Positions 45,189 through 54,611 of a stretch of DNA of 64,000 bases are shown here, in pieces; within the stretch, counting starts at the first letter, position 1; every line of letters begins with the position of its first letter. The translations under genes and the position numbers were made by a program. The notes below the pieces were generated by a model that worked only from the letters and a program-made list of their open reading frames with translations, had not been told where the DNA came from and did not search any database. This DNA is from [Candidatus Thermochlorobacteriaceae] bacterium GBChlB (GTDB lineage: Bacteria; Bacteroidota; Chlorobiia; Chlorobiales; Thermochlorobacteraceae), in NCBI GenBank assembly GCA_000724175.1, contig JPGV01000025.1, positions 62,001 to 126,000 on the forward strand, given 5' to 3'.

Positions 45189-46016
45189 TCAACTCGATGC
45201 GCTCTCGTAGCGGCGAAGCGCAAAGTAAAAAAAATTTATTGCGCCAAACAAGGTTGCCGAGGCGACCGCAGCGCAGGCGAGAAAAATCTCCCACTGAAAG
45301 CCGCGCAGAATCATCAGCGAGGGCAGCGCAGAAATGACAATCATCGGCAAAAAATATAACAGCAAAAACCGCACGACGCCTTTGTAAATCGCTTCGGGCT
45401 TCATCGCCAGTTGATACAAGTGATGAAATCCCATTTGCAATCCTGTCGACGCATTGACGAAAATAAATCCAATCGATGCAAAAAAAAGCTGCATTGAATA
45501 CATCACCACGAGACCGCAGCCCATCAGAAATAAATACGCGGCAATATCGAGCGCCGTTGGCGATGCGCCTAAGTTCAGGAACGCTACCACAAGCAGCCCG
45601 ATGGCGAAACACAAATCGAGCAGCGAGCCAAACGACACATACCGCATCGAGGCATACATCAGCGGAGAGACGGGCTTAGAGAGAATCATATCAAAGTCGC
45701 CTTTGCGGATAAATTCGTTCAGCATCCATAAGCCTGAGGCGAAGAAGGTCATATCGACGGCGTCAATGACAAAGGTCGTCGCCATGAAGAAAAACACGTC
45801 GGCTTTGGTGTAGCCCGCAATGGTGTCGGTGTTGAAATAAATGACTTGAAAGAACGCCAAGTGAACCGCATACCAAATGATGTCCATAAGGAAGACCAGC
45901 AGGAAGTTGCCGCGATATTGAAGGTCGCGCACGAGGCAGTTGCGGAAAAATGCCGCTTCAAGCCGAAAGAATCGGAGCAACGGATAGAAAAAACGGGCGC
46001 GCGATGCAGATGTCAA
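45189..46016 (-). CDS. ABC-2 type transporter permease
   Basis: 275 residues with about six membrane segments. The opening FFRLEAAFFRNCLVRDLQYRGNF and the block RKGDFDMILSKPVSPLMYAS are characteristic of the ABC2_membrane_6 group, exporters of unknown substrate. Such permeases normally come as a pair beside their ATPase; neither the second permease nor a matching ATPase is next to it. Start and strand are supported by the clear hydrophobic pattern. Confidence 0.85.
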   Translation of the reverse strand: MTSASRARFFYPLLRFFRLEAAFFRNCLVRDLQYRGNFLLVFLMDIIWYAVHLAFFQVIYFNTDTIAGYTKADVFFFMATTFVIDAVDMTFFASGLWMLNEFIRKGDFDMILSKPVSPLMYASMRYVSFGSLLDLCFAIGLLVVAFLNLGASPTALDIAAYLFLMGCGLVVMYSMQLFFASIGFIFVNASTGLQMGFHHLYQLAMKPEAIYKGVVRFLLLYFLPMIVISALPSLMILRGFQWEIFLACAAVASATLFGAINFFYFALRRYESASS

Positions 46017-46101
46017 TTTGTGTTAGGCGTTTGATTATATTTTAAAACCTGTAACCTAAAACTCAAATTAACACGATTGCAAAAAATTCGGAGGCATTGA
46101 A

Positions 46102-46983
46102 ATGAAAATCGTTCACCTGTCAAAACTTCTTGCGGCAAGCGCGCTGATTGTTACTGTCGTCGGTTGTTCCAATAAGGAAATGGAAGATAAAGTCACCCGT
46201 TTGGAAAAAGAGAAAGCTGAAATTCAAGCGGAGGCAGACGCCAAACAAAAGCAGGTAGAAGAGGTCTTGGCGGCAATTAACGAAATTCAGATGGGGCTGA
46301 ACGCCGTGCGCGAAAAGCAGGCGATTGTAACGAAAGTTTCCAGCGACGTCGAGTCGAAGCAAAAAGAAAATTCTCAATCAGTGAAAGACGACATCTTGCG
46401 CAACATCTCCGACATCGACGCGGCAATGGCGGAGAACAAAAAGAAAATGGACGGCTTGCAACAGAAAATCAAAGGCTACAAAGGCAAAATCGCTGGCTTG
46501 GAGAAAACTGTAAAGACATTACAAGAAAGCATCGCGCAAAAGGAAAAGGAAATCGTTGCGCTCAAGGAAGAGGTAACGAAACTCAATGTGCAAGTGGCCA
46601 CGCTCACGACGGCGGTGCAAGAAAAAGAAACGATGATTAAAGAGCAAGATAAGTCGCTCAAAACGGCCTACTACGTGGTCGATACCGAAAACAGCCTGCG
46701 CGAAAAAGGCATCTTGGAATATCGCGGCGGCGTCATTGGCGTCGGCTCAACCAAGAGCGTCAATCAGGATTTTGACCCAACAAAGTTCAACAAGATCGAC
46801 ATCACGGAAATGAAAGAAATCAAAATCGACCGCAACATCAACAATATGGAAATCTTGACGACGCACAGCAAAGCCTCTTACGAGCTTTCTGCGCTGGGTG
46901 AAAAGCAAGCGGTGTTGAAAATCAAAGACCCGCAGGTCTTTTGGCAAAAGTCAAAATACCTTGTCGTGATGATGTGGAATTAG
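46102..46983 (+). CDS. Coiled-coil lipoprotein
   Basis: 293 residues. A lipoprotein signal ends VVGC with Cys22; GGAGG stands a few bases before ATG 46102. Residues ~25-195 are a long heptad-rich coiled coil (many Lys/Glu, for example MEDKVTRLEKEKAEIQAEA), followed by a small beta-rich C-terminal domain (~200-293) with LREKGILEYRGGVIGVG. Similar proteins are frequent in Bacteroidota with unknown roles, likely spacers in the periplasm. It is followed by the ABC ATPase gene. Confidence 0.82.
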   Translation: MKIVHLSKLLAASALIVTVVGCSNKEMEDKVTRLEKEKAEIQAEADAKQKQVEEVLAAINEIQMGLNAVREKQAIVTKVSSDVESKQKENSQSVKDDILRNISDIDAAMAENKKKMDGLQQKIKGYKGKIAGLEKTVKTLQESIAQKEKEIVALKEEVTKLNVQVATLTTAVQEKETMIKEQDKSLKTAYYVVDTENSLREKGILEYRGGVIGVGSTKSVNQDFDPTKFNKIDITEMKEIKIDRNINNMEILTTHSKASYELSALGEKQAVLKIKDPQVFWQKSKYLVVMMWN

Positions 46984-47040
46984 GTGGCGTTGGTATAAAG
47001 TTTTTATGAACAATGTATTTCGTCCGAAAGAAAATCGATT

Positions 47041-47814
47041 ATGATTAAAGTCGAGAGCATTTCAAAATACTACGGCAAGAACACGCCGAATGAAGTCGTC
47101 GCGCTTGATCGAGTGTCAATGACGATTGAAGAAGGCGAATTTGTCGTGGTCATCGGCGTCAATGGCAGCGGCAAATCGACACTGCTCAACGCGCTTGCAG
47201 GCACGTTCATTTGCGACTCGGGACGCATCATGGTCGATAATGCCGATGTAACCAAAGAGCCCGATTTCAAGCGGGCGAAATACATTGGGCGTGTCTTTCA
47301 AAATCCGTATAGCGGCACAGCGCCAACGATGACAATTGCTGAAAACCTGCAAATGGCGTCGCTGCGTGGCGAGCGGAAGGGACTGAAAATTGGTCTGACC
47401 AAAGAGCGGCGCGCGTATCTGCAAGAGCAACTCAAAGCCTTGCAAATGGGATTGGAAAACCGCATGGACACGCCGATTGGGTTGCTCTCTGGCGGACAGC
47501 GACAAGCCGTTACGCTGCTCATGGCAGCGATGCAAAAGCCGAAAATTTTATTGCTCGACGAACACACAGCCGCACTCGACCCGATTTCCGCCGAACAGGT
47601 GCTTTACATTACCAATGATTTAATTCAACGCTTCAACCTGACGGCGCTGATGGTAACGCACTCTATGTCTTACGCCGCCCGCTTCGGCACGCGCGTCATT
47701 ATGATGAATCTCGGCGACATCGTCTGCGACATTCGAGGCGAAGAAAAGCGTAACCTCAACGAAGAAGCCCTGATGCAACGTTTCAACGAGCGACATATTC
47801 ACATCATTTACTAA
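47041..47814 (+). CDS. ABC transporter ATP-binding protein
   Basis: 257 residues. Walker A GVNGSGKST (39-47), Q-loop in VFQNPYSG, signature LLSGGQRQA and Walker B ILLLDEHTAALDP, with the switch His in VTHSMS. The wording is that of the COG1101 ATPases, which usually serve a substrate-binding protein and permease for tryptophan/tyrosine-like compounds. Neither partner is visible here, so its permease lies elsewhere or is another type. Confidence 0.9.
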   Translation: MIKVESISKYYGKNTPNEVVALDRVSMTIEEGEFVVVIGVNGSGKSTLLNALAGTFICDSGRIMVDNADVTKEPDFKRAKYIGRVFQNPYSGTAPTMTIAENLQMASLRGERKGLKIGLTKERRAYLQEQLKALQMGLENRMDTPIGLLSGGQRQAVTLLMAAMQKPKILLLDEHTAALDPISAEQVLYITNDLIQRFNLTALMVTHSMSYAARFGTRVIMMNLGDIVCDIRGEEKRNLNEEALMQRFNERHIHIIY

Positions 47815-47850
47815 CGACGACTTTCCTAACGATAACTTCTACGCGCGCCC

Positions 47851-49287
47851 GTGAACCGCATCATTGTTTGGCATCGCCGTGATTTACGGCTTGACGACAA
47901 CACGGCGCTGCACCACGCGCTGCGGGACGCCGACGAAATTGTGCCGCTGTTTATTTTGGCAGACGATATTCTCAAAGAGCGCGACGACTTTTCGCCCGCC
48001 TGTGTGCGCTTCATGCTCGACTCCCTCGAAGAACTCTGTGAGAGCTACAAGTGCCTCGGCGGAAAATTTATTTTGCGCAGAGGAAGATTTTTAGACGTGC
48101 TACGCAGCGTCGTGCGCGAGAGCGATGCGCGCGGCATTTACTTCAACGAAGACTACGAACCCGCCGCAAAATTGCGCGACGCGTGCGTCAAAAAAGAATT
48201 CTCGTCGCTCAGCGTAAAGTCGTTTAAAGACCAAGTGTGTTTTGCGGGACGCGAAATCTTGACAGGGCAGGGAAATCCTTACACCGTCTTTACGCCCTAC
48301 AAAAAAAATTGGCTGTCGCAAACAGGCAACATCTCAACGCCCGTCGCCGCCCCCAACTGCCTGAAAACCCTTGATATGCCAAGCATCGAGACGCCCACGC
48401 TCAAAGACCTTGAATTGGACGCAGCCATTAAACCGCTAACGAGCGGCGGCGAATCCGTTGGAAAAAAAACGCTTGAGACATTCATTGAGAGAAAAATCGA
48501 GCGCTACAAAGAGCAGCGCGACCAGCCGAGCATCGACGGAACAAGTTTGCTCTCGGCGCATTTGCGCTTCGGCACGGTCTCGGTGCGCCGCGTGTTTTTT
48601 GAGGCGATGAAAAAATTGGGCGGTGCAACAGCGTCAGCAAAGACAAGCATTGAAACATTTGTCTCTGAACTCATCTGGCGCGATTTCTATTTTCAAATTC
48701 TCGATAATTTTCCGCATGTCGAAAGAGAAAGCTTTAAGCCTGACACCCGCGCTTTGAAATGGGAGAATCGAGACGATTATTTTGAGGCATGGAAAGCGGG
48801 CAAGACGGGATTCCCGATTGTCGATGCTGCGATGCGCCAACTTCATCAAACGGGCTGGATGCACAACCGCTTGCGAATGGTTGTCGCCAGTTTTCTCACG
48901 AAGGATTTGCTCATTGATTGGCGCTGGGGCGAGAAGTATTTCATGCAGACACTCATCGACGGCGACATGGCAGCCAACAACGGCGGCTGGCAATGGTCAG
49001 CATCGACCGGCACAGACGCGCAACCTTATTTTAGAATTTTCAACCCAACGTCGCAATCGGAAAAATTCGACCCGAAGGGCGCGTTTATTAAAGCCTACCT
49101 GCCTGAACTGAGAGCGGTGCCGGAAAAATACATTCACGACCCGACGGAGCTCTTGCAATCATCCCCGCTCTTACAAGCGGACTTGAAAATCACGTTAGGT
49201 AAAGACTATCCAGCGCCAATCGTAGACCACAAAGTTCAGCGCGAAAAGGCGTTGCAGATGTTCAAAGAGCTAAAGGCTTCCGAATAA
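47851..49287 (+). CDS. phrB: Deoxyribodipyrimidine photolyase (CPD class I)
   Basis: 478 residues. Uses FAD and blue light to split cyclobutane pyrimidine dimers. The N-terminal antenna domain starts VWHRRDLRLDDNTALHHAL. The FAD domain has SAHLRFGTVSVR, ELIWRDFYFQIL, FPIVDAAMRQLHQTGWMHNR and NGGWQWSASTGTDAQPYFR, the last marking a photolyase rather than a cryptochrome. The start codon is GTG 47851. It is 36 bases after the ABC ATPase gene, and a convergent T9SS gene follows. Confidence 0.95.
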   Translation: MNRIIVWHRRDLRLDDNTALHHALRDADEIVPLFILADDILKERDDFSPACVRFMLDSLEELCESYKCLGGKFILRRGRFLDVLRSVVRESDARGIYFNEDYEPAAKLRDACVKKEFSSLSVKSFKDQVCFAGREILTGQGNPYTVFTPYKKNWLSQTGNISTPVAAPNCLKTLDMPSIETPTLKDLELDAAIKPLTSGGESVGKKTLETFIERKIERYKEQRDQPSIDGTSLLSAHLRFGTVSVRRVFFEAMKKLGGATASAKTSIETFVSELIWRDFYFQILDNFPHVERESFKPDTRALKWENRDDYFEAWKAGKTGFPIVDAAMRQLHQTGWMHNRLRMVVASFLTKDLLIDWRWGEKYFMQTLIDGDMAANNGGWQWSASTGTDAQPYFRIFNPTSQSEKFDPKGAFIKAYLPELRAVPEKYIHDPTELLQSSPLLQADLKITLGKDYPAPIVDHKVQREKALQMFKELKASE

Positions 49288-49354
49288 GCGCGTAAATGCA
49301 AAATCCCCTTGATGCAACAGCGTCTGCCGACCGAGACGCCTTCGCTATCACTTA

Positions 49355-50488
49355 TTACTTGACCAGCATCATTTTGCGCGTTTGGCTGAACGAACCGGCT
49401 TCCAAGCGATAGATGTAAATGCCGCTCGTTAGGGCTGTGGCATTGAAGGTGGCTTCGTAACTGCCGGCGGCTTTGCGCTCGTTGCTCAAAAGGGAAGCGA
49501 CTTCCCGACCAAGCAGGTCGTAGATTTTAAGCGAAACGGTCTGCGCGGTTGGCAGCGAGAAGCGAATCGTCGTCGATGGGTTAAACGGGTTGGGATAGTT
49601 TTGCTCCAAGCTGAAATCAGTCGGGCGCGGCGCGGCAAGTTCACGAACCGACAATGCGCCGTAGGTTGAATAGCTCGCTGAAAAGGGAGGTGGCGTTTGA
49701 ATCGGAAGTCCGGGCGGAAGACCGAGCCGTGTTTCCATAATCGAGGCAAGCGCTTGTCCGCTCTGATTGATGAACAGATAATTGAAGGCAGTGGTAGAAA
49801 TCGGAATTCCGGCAAGGCTGATGGTTGCCGATGCGGTCTGGCGCAGCCTCAACACCTGAGAGGTGCCAGCTGGCGTAACGACTGAACCGAAGCCGTCGAC
49901 GCGAAAATCGTATGTAAAGAGAACAGGCGTTGTAATTCCTGCGGAGACAAGCTCGGATATCAGCGTTTGCGAGGTTTGCGTCCATGCGCTGGTGTTGTTG
50001 AGCGGAAAGCGGAGCCCATCAAGCCCGGGATTGAACGCGAATACGCTATTTGTAAAGGCTGTATTGGTCGAGAGCTGTCCAACAACCGAGCCTAACGAGG
50101 TAAAACGGTCGGCAGCCGTGTTGCTGAACGACCAAACGGCGGTATCCTGTCCTGTAATCACGCGGCTGACGAGGTTCGCCGTTGGAAAGTTTGACGCACC
50201 GGGTGCGCCTGTGGGCGCGGAGTAGCGAACATTCGTTGGAACGCCTGCGCCGTATTGCAATCCAGTCAGCGTCCAAGTTTGGTTCGCGCCCGTTTGGTTA
50301 ATAATGTTGCGAAGGAGTGTGGTGTCTGCAACGCCAGAGCGGATGTTTGCATTGAACGTTTGAACAAGTTGCGTTTGCCCGTAGAGCGGCGTCGGGTTCG
50401 CAAGCGGGTTTGTTGCAATACTGATTTGTCCATTCGAGTAAGCAGGCAAAATCAACAGCATCAGGAACAGTGTAGCAAGTTGTCTCAT
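49355..50488 (-). CDS. Secreted protein with T9SS sorting domain
   Basis: 377 residues from ATG 50488, which opens a clean signal peptide (RQLATLFLMLLILPAYSNG); a longer frame upstream is not natural. The main part (~25-285) is a beta-rich, Thr/Asn/Ala-rich domain of unknown function. The last 86 residues form a type IX sorting tail, from FSLEQNYPNPFNP to RKMMLVK. It should be sent to the cell surface or outside. The tail is nearly the same type as in the phosphatase at 13760. Confidence 0.85.
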   Translation of the reverse strand: MRQLATLFLMLLILPAYSNGQISIATNPLANPTPLYGQTQLVQTFNANIRSGVADTTLLRNIINQTGANQTWTLTGLQYGAGVPTNVRYSAPTGAPGASNFPTANLVSRVITGQDTAVWSFSNTAADRFTSLGSVVGQLSTNTAFTNSVFAFNPGLDGLRFPLNNTSAWTQTSQTLISELVSAGITTPVLFTYDFRVDGFGSVVTPAGTSQVLRLRQTASATISLAGIPISTTAFNYLFINQSGQALASIMETRLGLPPGLPIQTPPPFSASYSTYGALSVRELAAPRPTDFSLEQNYPNPFNPSTTIRFSLPTAQTVSLKIYDLLGREVASLLSNERKAAGSYEATFNATALTSGIYIYRLEAGSFSQTRKMMLVK

Positions 50489-50568
50489 AACGATAATGAT
50501 GTTTGGTTTATACGGCGAATTTATGATGCGATAAATTACGACATTTTCCACGAATGCGTTAGCCAGTA

Positions 50569-50979
50569 TTATTTTGGTTTTGCTTTGAATAAGACGCTCC
50601 AGAGTTCCGTTGGCAGAAATTTCTGAAACCACACGGCGAAAAAAGCGATGTAAAGCAAGACTAAAAAAAAGACGAAGATAAGGTTAACCGCACGCTTTCG
50701 ATCGACGATGTTGGACGTGAATCCAATCGTTGCCTCGAGCACCCAATTTGTCATGCGGTTCAAAAACTCCAGCGCGGGATAAAAGAGAATTACGACAATG
50801 ATCATGCCGATAGCCGTTAAAAGGTAAGGACTGATGAACCGCGACAGGCTGGTAATGAAGGCGTTGATGGACGCCGCAACAAGATCGACGACGAGAACGG
50901 TCAGAATAATGATGAACATTCTAATCCGTGCTTTGGTGCGTGCGGCTTTTTGCTGCGGCGTTAGTTCCTCCGTCGGCAT
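50569..50979 (-). CDS. Small membrane protein
   Basis: 136 residues with three or four hydrophobic segments (about 20-42, 48-70, 100-120) and charged ends. No family recognised. It begins 15 bases after the stop of the SPFH gene upstream on the same strand, so the two are probably made together; a membrane partner for an SPFH scaffold is a reasonable guess only. Confidence 0.62.
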   Translation of the reverse strand: MPTEELTPQQKAARTKARIRMFIIILTVLVVDLVAASINAFITSLSRFISPYLLTAIGMIIVVILFYPALEFLNRMTNWVLEATIGFTSNIVDRKRAVNLIFVFFLVLLYIAFFAVWFQKFLPTELWSVLFKAKPK

Positions 50980-50994
50980 GCGAGAGCAGGTGCG

Positions 50995-51966
50995 TTAAGA
51001 TTTCTGCATCGGTGGCGGGTTGCTTGTAACGCCTTTACTGGTGTGCTTTTCCGGCATATTCCCTTTGGTCAAGCCGACGAGTTCTTGCATTGTGCGCGTC
51101 ATGCCGTCGACCGAGCCATCAAGGAAAATCATGTTGCCTTTTCCATTTTCGGCGAAGTGTTTAATCGATTCTGTCCACATAGAAAACAAAATTACGGACG
51201 CATCGAGGTCGGCGTCGCGCATCTCTTGGGCGGCGTTGCGCATACCCTTGGCGACTTCTTCGCGGAAGAGCGCGACGCCTTGTCCGCGCAACTGCGCCGC
51301 TTGTCGCTCGGCTTCGGCGGCAATTTTAATCGCGTTGCCTTCGGCTTCGGCTTGTTTGGTTTTGGTAATCAAAAGCGCTTGACCTTCGTTTTCCGCCGCC
51401 GCTTTGAGATTCTTCGAGGCAACGACCTGCGACATCGAGCGCATAATTGCTTCGTCAAACGAAATGTCGTTGATTTGCAAATCAATCAAGTGGTAGCCCC
51501 AGTCCTCGAGCGTTTTATCGATTTGCTCTTTGACATAGAGAACAATGTCGCGCCGCGAGCCGAGAATTTCCGCTTGACGCTTCGTTGCTACAAAGCCGCG
51601 CACTGAGCCTTCCACCGTGCGAACTAATGCCTGCATAAAGTTCTGCTCATTGACGAATTTAAACGCGACATTTTTAATGGTCTCCTCATCTTGATTGAGA
51701 ACGGCATAGACAAGCAACGCTTTGAAGTTCACGTTGGCTTGGTCTTCGGTGATGGCTTGAAATTCCAACTCGGCAGAACGATTTTGAATCGAGATGCGCC
51801 GCTCGACTTTTTCTAAGATGGGCAGTTTGAAATTTAGTCCCGGACGCATCACGCGCTTGTATTCGCCGAACTGCGTGATGACCGCAACCGTCGCTTGCGG
51901 CACGGTAACGAAGCTCGAGAGCAAGATAAACACAAAAAGAACCAGCAGAATGATGAACCACGTCAT
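50995..51966 (-). CDS. SPFH/band 7 membrane-scaffold protein
   Basis: 323 residues. One N-terminal membrane helix (residues ~3-20) and the SPFH domain (VPQATVAVITQFGEYKRVMRPGLNFKLP, RSAELEFQAITEDQANVNFKA). A helical Ala/Glu-rich stretch follows (EGNAIKIAAEAERQAAQLRG), then a low-complexity end. Such stomatin/QmcA-like proteins form rings in the membrane and often work with proteases or nucleate microdomains. No NfeD protein lies beside it. Confidence 0.92.
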   Translation of the reverse strand: MTWFIILLVLFVFILLSSFVTVPQATVAVITQFGEYKRVMRPGLNFKLPILEKVERRISIQNRSAELEFQAITEDQANVNFKALLVYAVLNQDEETIKNVAFKFVNEQNFMQALVRTVEGSVRGFVATKRQAEILGSRRDIVLYVKEQIDKTLEDWGYHLIDLQINDISFDEAIMRSMSQVVASKNLKAAAENEGQALLITKTKQAEAEGNAIKIAAEAERQAAQLRGQGVALFREEVAKGMRNAAQEMRDADLDASVILFSMWTESIKHFAENGKGNMIFLDGSVDGMTRTMQELVGLTKGNMPEKHTSKGVTSNPPPMQKS

Positions 51967-51996
51967 AGAGACTCTTTTTTTGATTTTGAAAGCGAA

Positions 51997-52413
51997 TTAA
52001 GTCGGCGATTGAAGCCGTGCAGCATGCTCAACCGCAATGAAAAGAAATCCAATCAAGAGCGCAGCATGAACGGCAAGGTCGAGTTGAACAACCCTAACGA
52101 CATTGGTTACTCTCAACGCAACGACGAAGGCGATAACGCGCCAAAAGAGTTCGGCGAAAAGCCCTGTAAACACAGGCAAACTCAGCGCATTGCGTCGATG
52201 CTCGCGCGCAAGGTCGCCGACGGTTAGGCGCTCAAAGTCCCGCGTCATTCCGCAAAAGACGCACGGCTTGCCCGTCGCCGAGTAATACGCGCATCGCCAC
52301 ACGTCGGGAAACGCCCGCGACAGCATGGGCGAAAAAACGGGAAGCGTTAAAGCGTAGATGCACAGCCCGAAAATCGTCAGATTGACCGCGCGATAGGTTG
52401 ATGACGATGTCAT
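51997..52413 (-). CDS. DUF2752 membrane protein
   Basis: 138 residues with three hydrophobic segments and the DUF2752 signature GKPCVFCGMTRDFERL, whose paired Cys residues could bind a metal or form a disulfide. Function of the family unknown. Its start overlaps the stop of the DUF4190-type gene by four bases (ATGA), so they are translated together. Confidence 0.8.
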   Translation of the reverse strand: MTSSSTYRAVNLTIFGLCIYALTLPVFSPMLSRAFPDVWRCAYYSATGKPCVFCGMTRDFERLTVGDLAREHRRNALSLPVFTGLFAELFWRVIAFVVALRVTNVVRVVQLDLAVHAALLIGFLFIAVEHAARLQSPT

Positions 52414-52973
52414 TCTAAACCGAATTGGCTCAGGTCGCTCACTTTGCCGTCGACGAAGACGACGGTGACAACCTTAAGGCCGCTGCCTTTCCAGATGTAT
52501 GCTTCGCCCGTCTTGTTATCTTCTTCGCCCGTCGCGTTGAACTTGGTTTTGCCAATGATGGATTCAACTTCGGCGAGCGTCATGCCTTTTTTGAGTTTGT
52601 CGAAATTCGCCCGCGTCAGTTTTTCGGGTTCAAGAGCGGTCTCGGCAGTTTTCAAGCTGTCGAGCGCGTTGCCGAGTTGCTTCATTGCATCTTTGAACTC
52701 TGGGTCGTTGGCGGCTTCTTGGATGACTTTCGCGAAAAATATCGTGTAGACGCCGATGATTACAACGGCGACGCCGTTGAGCACTGCTCCGACGATGCCC
52801 ATCATGGGCGACTCTGTCGTTGTGCCTGATTCTTTGGCTTTGTTTTTTTGCATCATGTCCGCAACGCCAAGCCCAATGCCGACGAGCGCAGGAAGCAAAG
52901 CAAGGTATCCGCAAAAAGGAATGAATCCAAGAATAAGTGCGAGGATTCCGATGACAAGCGAGGCGATTCCCAT
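52410..52973 (-). CDS. DUF4190-type membrane protein with BamE-like tail
   Basis: 187 residues from ATG 52973. This start is fixed by AGGAG (52979-52983) five bases upstream; a frame reaching 53039 has no such site. The N-terminus has the DUF4190 pair of helices (GIASLVIGILALILGF and MMGIVGAVLNGVAVVIIGVY). The C-terminus (~120-187), with LTRANFDKLKKGMTLAEVE and a VVFVDGKVSDL strand, resembles the small BamE/SmpA-like fold. Role unknown. Coupled to the DUF2752 gene. Confidence 0.72.
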   Translation of the reverse strand: MGIASLVIGILALILGFIPFCGYLALLPALVGIGLGVADMMQKNKAKESGTTTESPMMGIVGAVLNGVAVVIIGVYTIFFAKVIQEAANDPEFKDAMKQLGNALDSLKTAETALEPEKLTRANFDKLKKGMTLAEVESIIGKTKFNATGEEDNKTGEAYIWKGSGLKVVTVVFVDGKVSDLSQFGLE

Positions 52974-53045
52974 ACGAACTCCTGATGGTTTTGTTTTTGA
53001 GACGGGAAAATTTAAATCTTTTTCGCCGAAATGTCGCATGGGCGG

Positions 53046-54527
53046 TTATGTTTTTCGTCGCCACAGAAAAAACACGGGAATCCCAAGCAAGACGATGCCC
53101 AAGCCCGGATACGTGTAGTTCGGTTTGTAAATGAGCAAGTCGATGCAAATCAGGGCGGCAAGAAAAATATAAAGCGCGGGCAAAAACGGATAGCCAACGG
53201 CTTTATACGGACGCTCGGCGTCGGGTTTGGTTCGACGCAAAATGAAAATCCCTGCAATCGTCAAGATGTAAAAAATCAAAACGGCAAAGATGACATAATC
53301 GAGCAAATCGCCGTAACTGCCCGTCAAACAAAGCAAACTCGCCCAGAGGCTTTGAACAATGAGCGCCCACGACGGCACCGATTTCTCGTTCAAGGTTCCG
53401 GCTTGCTTGAAGAAGAGTCCATCGAGCGACATCGCGTAATAGACGCGCGCGCCCGCGAGTATCAACCCGTTGTTGCAACCAAAAGTGGAAATCATAATCA
53501 GCGCTGCCATCAGGTAAAGCGCGACGTCGCCAAAAACAACGCTCATGGCTGCGGTGCCAACGCGGTCGCTGGTTGCAAATTGAATGCCGCGCGAAAGCGC
53601 ATCCGCGCCGTCGGGCGTTCCTTGAATCGGGAGGATTAAAATGTAGGCAAGGTTCGCCAAAAGGTAAATTGCGGTAACAATGCCTGTGCCGAGCGCAAGC
53701 GAAAGCGGAATGTTGCGTTTGGGATGAACGACCTCGCCCGCCGTGAAAGTGATGTTGTTCCATGCGTCCGACGAGAAGAGCGAGCCGACCATGGCTACGC
53801 CGATTGCCGCAAGCAAAGCCAATCCCGAGAGCGTGTCGCGCGTGAGAATGTTGCCGTCCTGAACTTTTGTCCAACTCGCCGACCAGAAATCTCCGAAGTT
53901 CGCCGTCCGTGCGGCATCAGTTCTTCCAAGAAGAATGCCGATGAGAATAAGCGCAAAGAGCGCGACGATTTTCGACATGCCGAACACATCTTGCACAAAT
54001 TTTGCCTCTCGAATGCCGCGCAAATTGACTGCCGTTAAAATGACGATGGAGAAAATGGCAAAAAGCTGTGCTGCCGAAATGTGAAACGAGCCGATCGAGA
54101 GCAGCACATTGTTTTCGCTCAATGTCGGAATGAACACCGCGGTAAATTTTGCAAACGCGACGGCAACGGCAGCAATCGTGCCGGTTTGTATGACGAGAAA
54201 GAGCGTCCAGCCGTAGAGAAATCCAACGAGCGGGTTGTATGCTTCGCGCAGATAGACATACTGTCCGCCGGCTTCGGGCATCATGCCAGCAAGTTCGCCG
54301 TAGCTCAGGGCGGCGATGAGCGTAACGACGCCAGTGATAATCCAAACAAGCATCAGCATGCCGGGCGAGCCGACCGTGCGTGCAATGTCGGCGCTGACGA
54401 TGAAAATGCCCGACCCAATCATTGAGCCGATGACAATCATGGTCGAGGAGAGCAGTCCGAGTTCGCGTTTAAATTCTTTGGCGGGTTGTAAGGTCTCTTT
54501 GACGGGCGTATCCGATGGCATTGACAT
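53046..54527 (-). CDS. APC-family amino acid permease
   Basis: 493 residues with about twelve membrane segments. The APC signature is at the start of helix 1 (STMIVIGSMIGSGIFIVSADIA), with ALSYGELAGMMPEAGGQYVYLREAY following and FSSDAWNNITFTAGEVVHPKRN in the middle. The wording is of the LAT/YfnA-like branch of amino acid transporters or exchangers. The substrate cannot be told. It lies in the minus-strand run between the DUF72 and DUF4190 genes. Confidence 0.9.
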   Translation of the reverse strand: MSMPSDTPVKETLQPAKEFKRELGLLSSTMIVIGSMIGSGIFIVSADIARTVGSPGMLMLVWIITGVVTLIAALSYGELAGMMPEAGGQYVYLREAYNPLVGFLYGWTLFLVIQTGTIAAVAVAFAKFTAVFIPTLSENNVLLSIGSFHISAAQLFAIFSIVILTAVNLRGIREAKFVQDVFGMSKIVALFALILIGILLGRTDAARTANFGDFWSASWTKVQDGNILTRDTLSGLALLAAIGVAMVGSLFSSDAWNNITFTAGEVVHPKRNIPLSLALGTGIVTAIYLLANLAYILILPIQGTPDGADALSRGIQFATSDRVGTAAMSVVFGDVALYLMAALIMISTFGCNNGLILAGARVYYAMSLDGLFFKQAGTLNEKSVPSWALIVQSLWASLLCLTGSYGDLLDYVIFAVLIFYILTIAGIFILRRTKPDAERPYKAVGYPFLPALYIFLAALICIDLLIYKPNYTYPGLGIVLLGIPVFFLWRRKT

Positions 54528-54611
54528 GATGTTGTGTGTTGACCGAGACGAGGGAATCTAAAACATCTGTGTGCATTTTCAAGCGAGCGACGGGGTCATT
54601 GAGAAAAGGCT

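Noticed and set aside
49288-49354. Hairpin GCGTCT/AGACGC between the photolyase and T9SS genes
   Set aside because: No T-run follows on either strand, so it was not called a terminator.
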